Of a DNA stretch of 64,000 nucleotides, positions 60,216 through 64,000 are shown in pieces. The notes beneath the pieces were generated by a model. The model had not been told where the DNA came from and searched no databases. It was given only the letters and a program-made list of their open reading frames with translations. The stretch is from Novosphingobium sp. CECT 9465. Its GTDB lineage: Bacteria; Pseudomonadota; Alphaproteobacteria; Sphingomonadales; Sphingomonadaceae. Both the position numbers and the translations under genes were made by a program. Where the stretch lies: contig NZ_CAKLBX010000001.1 of assembly GCF_920987055.1 (NCBI RefSeq), forward strand, positions 2,032,501-2,096,500. The letters are read 5' to 3'. Numbering within the stretch: position 1 is the stretch's first letter; each line of letters starts with the position of its first letter.

Positions 60216-61679
60216 TCAGTACGCATAGAACAGAGAAGCCGCCGCCGTATCGGCCAGCGATCCGAGACAATTGGTCAGCAGATAGCCCAGCGGCGAAATG
60301 ACCAGCACCGACAGCGTCAACAGCACGGTATGTGAAAGCTCGCCCGCGCCCTTCACCTTGTCCACCGCTTCGTCGAAGTACATGATCTTGACGACTTTGA
60401 GATAATAGAACGCGCCAATCACCGACGCCGCGATGCCGATGGCCGCAAGCGCGATGAGATCGGCCTGAACAGCCGCCTGGAACACCACGAACTTGCCCCA
60501 GAACCCGAACAGCGGCGGGATGCCGGCAAGGCTGAACATGACCGACGCCATCGACAGCGCGAGCCACGGGCGCGTTTTGGACAAGCCTGCCAGGTCGGAG
60601 ATCGCCTCGACCGCATCGCCGTTTTCATCGCGCAGAAGCAGAACCGCCACGAAGCCTGCCACGGACATGGCAACGTAGATCGCCAGATAGACGAGCATCG
60701 CCGAAGCACCCGCCTGCGTCGCCGTAGCCAGACCGATCAGGATGAAACCGACGTTGTTGATCGAGGAATAGGCCATCAGGCGCTTGATGTTGTTCTGGCC
60801 GATGGCGCCCAGCGCGCCGATCACGATCGACAGCAGCGATGCGAAAATCACGACCTGCTGCCAGGCAAAGACCTGCGCGCCGAATGCTTCGAGGCTGACT
60901 CGCATCAGCAGGCCGAGTGCCGCAACTTTGGGTGCAGTGGCAAAGAAGGTGGTCACCGGGGTCGGCGCACCTTCGTAAACGTCAGGCGTCCACATATGGA
61001 ACGGCGCGGCGCTGATCTTGAAGGCAAGCCCTGCGAGAACGAAGATCACCCCGAACAGCGCGCCTGTTGCCATCTGACCGGCGAGCGCCTCATGGATCGC
61101 GGCGAAGCTGGTCGTTCCGGTAAAGCCGTAAAGCAGGCTCATGCCGAACAACAGTATGCCCGAAGCCAGCGACCCCAGGACAAAGTACTTGAGACCCGAT
61201 TCTGCCGAACGATCGTCCACCCGCAGGAATGCAGCCATCACATAGGCGGCAAGGCTGTTCAATTCGAGGCCGATGTAAAGCGTCAGCAGATCGCCTGCCG
61301 AAACCATCATGCCCATGCCAAGGGCCGCGAACATCACCAGCAGCGGGAATTCCGCGCGCATTGCCTTGAAGCGGTCGAAGAACGACGGCGCGACCATCAG
61401 CGTGACGCCAGAACCGGCATAGATCAGCAGTTTGCAAAACGCCGCAAAGGCATCTGCGCGATACTGCCCGCCGAATGCTTCGGTGTCCGGCCCCATTGCC
61501 CCGCCCCACAAGGCTGGTGCGACAATGATCGCGCAGGCGGTAAGAGCGGCAACCGCGGCCACCGAAATGGCGCGCGAAGCCTTGTCACCGCACCATGCCG
61601 CAACAAGCAGCAGGATCAATCCCGCAACCGACAGCAGCGTTTCGGGGGCGACAAGCGCGAGCGAACGGGCGAAATCCAT
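60216..61679 (-). CDS. nuoN: NADH-quinone oxidoreductase subunit N
   Basis: A 487-residue antiporter-like membrane subunit of complex I with about 14 predicted membrane segments. Conserved parts are ELNSLAAYVMAAF, KYFVLGSLASGILLFGMSLLYGFTG, FKISAAPFHMWTPDVYEGAPTPVTTFF and LMAYSSINNVGFILIGL, with the buried Lys/Glu residues of proton pumping. Its ATG shares one base with the nuoM stop. Last gene of the nuo operon. Confidence 0.97.
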   Translation of the reverse strand: MDFARSLALVAPETLLSVAGLILLLVAAWCGDKASRAISVAAVAALTACAIIVAPALWGGAMGPDTEAFGGQYRADAFAAFCKLLIYAGSGVTLMVAPSFFDRFKAMRAEFPLLVMFAALGMGMMVSAGDLLTLYIGLELNSLAAYVMAAFLRVDDRSAESGLKYFVLGSLASGILLFGMSLLYGFTGTTSFAAIHEALAGQMATGALFGVIFVLAGLAFKISAAPFHMWTPDVYEGAPTPVTTFFATAPKVAALGLLMRVSLEAFGAQVFAWQQVVIFASLLSIVIGALGAIGQNNIKRLMAYSSINNVGFILIGLATATQAGASAMLVYLAIYVAMSVAGFVAVLLLRDENGDAVEAISDLAGLSKTRPWLALSMASVMFSLAGIPPLFGFWGKFVVFQAAVQADLIALAAIGIAASVIGAFYYLKVVKIMYFDEAVDKVKGAGELSHTVLLTLSVLVISPLGYLLTNCLGSLADTAAASLFYAY

Positions 61680-63214
61680 CAGTGCGCCCCCCCATGGGCG
61701 GAATGTTCTTCGGCAGCAGGCTTTCCAGTGCCAGCCTTCAGATCGGCATCGCCATGCGGCTTGGCCTGCGAAAGGCGGGCGTCAAGCGCCGCGATATCGG
61801 CGCGCATCGGCGCCAGGAAGCTTTCAGGATAGACGCCCATCCACAGCACGACCGCAGCCAGCGGCACCATCATCGCCCACTCGCGCTTGTCGAGATCGAG
61901 CATTGCCGCGGCATCGGCGTTCTTCTGCTCGCCATAGGCCACGCGCCAGTAGAGGTAGAGCATGTAGGCAGCGCCAAGGATGATCCCGGTGGTGCAGACC
62001 AGCGCGACCCAGCTGGACATTTCATAAATCCCCAGCAGCGACAGGAATTCGCCGACAAAGCCGCTCGTCCCCGGAAGACCGATCGAGGCCATCGTGAACA
62101 GCAGCAGGAACATGGCATAGCGCGGCATGTTGATCGAAAGGCCACCGTAACGGGCAATCTCGCGCGTGTGCAGCCGATCGTAGATCACGCCAACGCACAG
62201 GAACAATGCGCCCGCCACAAGGCCGTGGCTGAGCATCACGATCATCGAGCCTTCAAGACCCTGCACGTTGAACGCAAACAGCCCGACCGTGACAATCGCC
62301 ATGTGCGCGACCGAGGAATAGGCGATCAGCTTCTTCATGTCGGTCTGCACCAGCGCGATCAGCGAGGTGATGACCACCGCCGCCATCGACAGACCGAAGA
62401 TCAGCGGCGCAAACTGCGCCGAGGCTTCGGGGAACATCGGCAGCGAGAAGCGGATGAAGCCATAGCCGCCCATCTTGAGCAACACGCCCGCGAGGATCAC
62501 CGAACCGCCAGTAGGCGCCTGAACGTGTGCGTCGGGCAGCCAGGTGTGCACCGGCCACATCGGCATCTTCACCGCAAAGCTGGCGAAGAACGCGAGCCAG
62601 AGCCACGTCTGCGCATGGGCCGGGAAATTGTAGGCCATCAGCGTCGGGATATCGGTCGTGCCCGCCTCGTTCACCATCCAGAACATCGCGATCAGCATCA
62701 GCACCGAGCCGAGCAGCGTGTAGAGGAAGAACTTGTAGCTGGCGTAGATGCGATCCGCCCCGCCCCAGACGCCGATGATCAGGTACATCGGGATCAGACC
62801 GGCTTCGAACATGATGTAGAACAGGAACAGGTCCTGCGCCGCAAACACGCCGATCATCAGCGTTTCCATGATGAGGAACGCGGCGTAATATTCACCCTGG
62901 CGCTTGTCGATCGACAGCCAGCTTGCACCGATGCACACCGGCATCAGGAAGACGGTGAGCGCGATCAGCATCAGCGCGATGCCATCGATGCCCAGCTTCC
63001 ATGAAAAGCCGGCGAACAGCGCGGCGCTTTCGGTGAACTGCCACTGCGCGCCGCCGATGTCGTAATTGGCCCAGAGGATCACACCGAGAACGAAATCGAT
63101 CAGCGTCGCGATCAGTGCAACGCTGCGCGCCTGCTCACGCGGCACGACAAGGCATGCAACCGCTGCCACCAGCGGCACCAGCAGCATCAGCGAAAGGATT
63201 GGGAAGCCGTTCAT
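61679..63214 (-). CDS. nuoM: NADH-quinone oxidoreductase subunit M
   Basis: A 511-residue complex I subunit with about 14 membrane segments. Typical parts: FLFYIMFEAGLIPMYLIIGVWGG (the conserved Glu of TMH5), FASFAVKMPMWPVHTWLPDAHVQAPTGGSVILAGVLLKMGGYGFIRF and LIAYSSVAHMAIVTVGLF. The C-terminus carries a Gly/His-rich tail (GKPAAEEHSAHGGAH). It starts within a 4-base overlap of the nuoL stop. Confidence 0.97.
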   Translation of the reverse strand: MNGFPILSLMLLVPLVAAVACLVVPREQARSVALIATLIDFVLGVILWANYDIGGAQWQFTESAALFAGFSWKLGIDGIALMLIALTVFLMPVCIGASWLSIDKRQGEYYAAFLIMETLMIGVFAAQDLFLFYIMFEAGLIPMYLIIGVWGGADRIYASYKFFLYTLLGSVLMLIAMFWMVNEAGTTDIPTLMAYNFPAHAQTWLWLAFFASFAVKMPMWPVHTWLPDAHVQAPTGGSVILAGVLLKMGGYGFIRFSLPMFPEASAQFAPLIFGLSMAAVVITSLIALVQTDMKKLIAYSSVAHMAIVTVGLFAFNVQGLEGSMIVMLSHGLVAGALFLCVGVIYDRLHTREIARYGGLSINMPRYAMFLLLFTMASIGLPGTSGFVGEFLSLLGIYEMSSWVALVCTTGIILGAAYMLYLYWRVAYGEQKNADAAAMLDLDKREWAMMVPLAAVVLWMGVYPESFLAPMRADIAALDARLSQAKPHGDADLKAGTGKPAAEEHSAHGGAH

Positions 63215-64000
63215 TGTGCGATCACCCAGCTGATCGCGCCGACAAGTCCGACGAGCATGACCAGCGCATAGCTATAGAGATATCCCGACTGGAGCTTTGC
63301 GGCGGCGCGGCTGCCCTGCACCACGACCCATGCGGCACCATTGGGACCGAACCTGTCGATCACGCCCTGATCCAGCACCTTCCAGAACACGCGGCCAAGC
63401 CACATGGCGGGTACGATGAACACGAAGCGATAAAGCTCGTCGAAATACCACTTGTTGAGCAGGAACTTGTAGAGGAACCCGAACTGATCGACGAAGGCCG
63501 CAGGGAACTTGGTGTTCCTGATATAGGCATACCAGGCAATCAGCAGGCCGGTGGCCATCACCGCGAACGGCGCCCACTTCACCCATGTCGGCACATCATG
63601 CATCGCATGGATGGTGTGTTCGGCAAAGACCAGCGAACCCTTCCAGAAGTGGCCCGTGCCTTCGCTGACGAAGGAATGGTGGAACACGAAACCGGCGAGC
63701 ACCGCGCCCAGCGACAGGATGCCCAGCGGCACCAGCATGTTGAGCGGGCTTTCATGCGGGTGATAGCCCGCCGTGCCGTCGCTGTGTTCATCATGGTGTG
63801 CGTGTGCGTGTGCGTGTGCGTGTGCGTGTGCGTGTGCGTGGTCATCGTGACCATGGGCATGATCGTCATGACCATGAGCATCGTGAACCGCGTGCTGGAT
63901 ATGCTCGGACTGATCCCAGCGCGGCTTGCCGAAGAACGTCAGGAAGATCAGCCGCCACGAATAGAAGCTGGTCAGAAGCGCCGCAAAGATGCCGAGGAAG
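63211..64000 (-). CDS. nuoL: NADH-quinone oxidoreductase subunit L, C-terminal part
   Basis: Truncated by the window edge; 262 codons plus stop are visible. From the edge it reads LGIFAALLTSFYSWRLIFLTFFGKPRWDQSE, typical of NuoL, then a His-rich cytosolic or periplasmic loop of about 45 residues containing a (His-Ala) repeat, then ESPLNMLVPLGILSLGAVLAGFVF, and the final long lateral helix region with LLNKWYFDELYRFVFIVPAMWLGRVFWKVLDQGVIDRFGPNG. It ends overlapping nuoM. Confidence 0.95.
   Translation of the reverse strand, partial: FLGIFAALLTSFYSWRLIFLTFFGKPRWDQSEHIQHAVHDAHGHDDHAHGHDDHAHAHAHAHAHAHAHHDEHSDGTAGYHPHESPLNMLVPLGILSLGAVLAGFVFHHSFVSEGTGHFWKGSLVFAEHTIHAMHDVPTWVKWAPFAVMATGLLIAWYAYIRNTKFPAAFVDQFGFLYKFLLNKWYFDELYRFVFIVPAMWLGRVFWKVLDQGVIDRFGPNGAAWVVVQGSRAAAKLQSGYLYSYALVMLVGLVGAISWVIAQ
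63796..63837 (-). repeat. nuoL: Hexanucleotide repeat (GTGTGC)7 inside nuoL
   Basis: Seven perfect tandem copies of GTGTGC on the plus strand, 42 bases, encoding alternating His-Ala on the minus strand. Unit length is a multiple of three, so changes in copy number keep the frame. Confidence 0.95.

Overview
The window is a GC-rich (roughly low-to-mid 60s % by eye) chromosomal segment of an alphaproteobacterium, most likely Sphingomonadales (Novosphingobium/Sphingomonas-like). This is inferred from family resemblance: a phoR-pstSCAB-phoU-phoB order, nuoLMN followed by birA-coaX-rnj-DUF1467, yqeY next to dnaG-rpoD, long alphaproteobacterial PstC/PstA, COQ4-type ubiquinone biosynthesis, and EcfG-type promoters. 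It is mainly a housekeeping region. No prophage, insertion sequence or CRISPR array was seen.

Layout. 1-3.0 kb: trehalose metabolism (GH15 hydrolase, truncated at the left edge, then otsA). 3.0-4.0 kb: an AT-rich spacer and a MarR-like regulator. 4.1-7.6 kb: eno on the minus strand, diverging from a run of small membrane/envelope proteins (YqjD/YqjE-like) behind an EcfG-like stress promoter, then a DUF4170 gene. 7.8-13.6 kb (minus): carA, a low-GC orphan gene exactly coupled to both neighbours, carB, greA. 13.8-18.7 kb: yqeY, a DUF559 nuclease-fold gene bracketed by inverted palindromes, dnaG, rpoD. 18.9-22.1 kb: rpiB-glyA-small membrane protein-nrdR-RNA methyltransferase. 22.1-29.5 kb: chorismate mutase-like, rpsD, tgt, TSUP permease, queA, cyclophilin, coaD, ispA, xseB, DUF2177. 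29.5-33.5 kb: purL, coq4-like, serB. 33.5-41.3 kb: miaA, ilvB, ilvN, ilvC, an I78 inhibitor, YceI, and leuA behind a leucine-rich leader peptide. 41.4-45.5 kb: nitronate monooxygenase, AHH nuclease-fold protein, an unknown gene, a flavodoxin-like protein and a frameshifted secreted protein. 45.7-47.7 kb: recJ and two tandem tRNA-Glu genes. 48.0-55.3 kb: the phosphate regulon with a Pho box before pstS. 55.3-64 kb (minus): GT22-like mannosyltransferase, DUF1467, RNase J, coaX, birA, nuoN, nuoM and the C-terminal part of nuoL.

How the genes work together: ilvBN-ilvC and leuA form a branched-chain amino-acid cluster with leader-type regulation; the Pst/Pho genes form one complete phosphate uptake and signalling unit; dnaG and rpoD keep part of the classical macromolecular-synthesis arrangement; the nuo genes are the distal end of the complex I operon.

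The most unusual signals are the orphan gene inserted between carA and carB with ATGA/TAATG junctions, the palindrome-bracketed DUF559 gene that ends inside the dnaG start, two GGAAC-N16-CGTT promoters before small membrane-protein genes, the leucine leader peptide before leuA, a hexanucleotide repeat encoding a His-Ala tract in NuoL, and a one-base frameshift in a secreted protein gene. Family assignments come from reading motifs, not from database searches.
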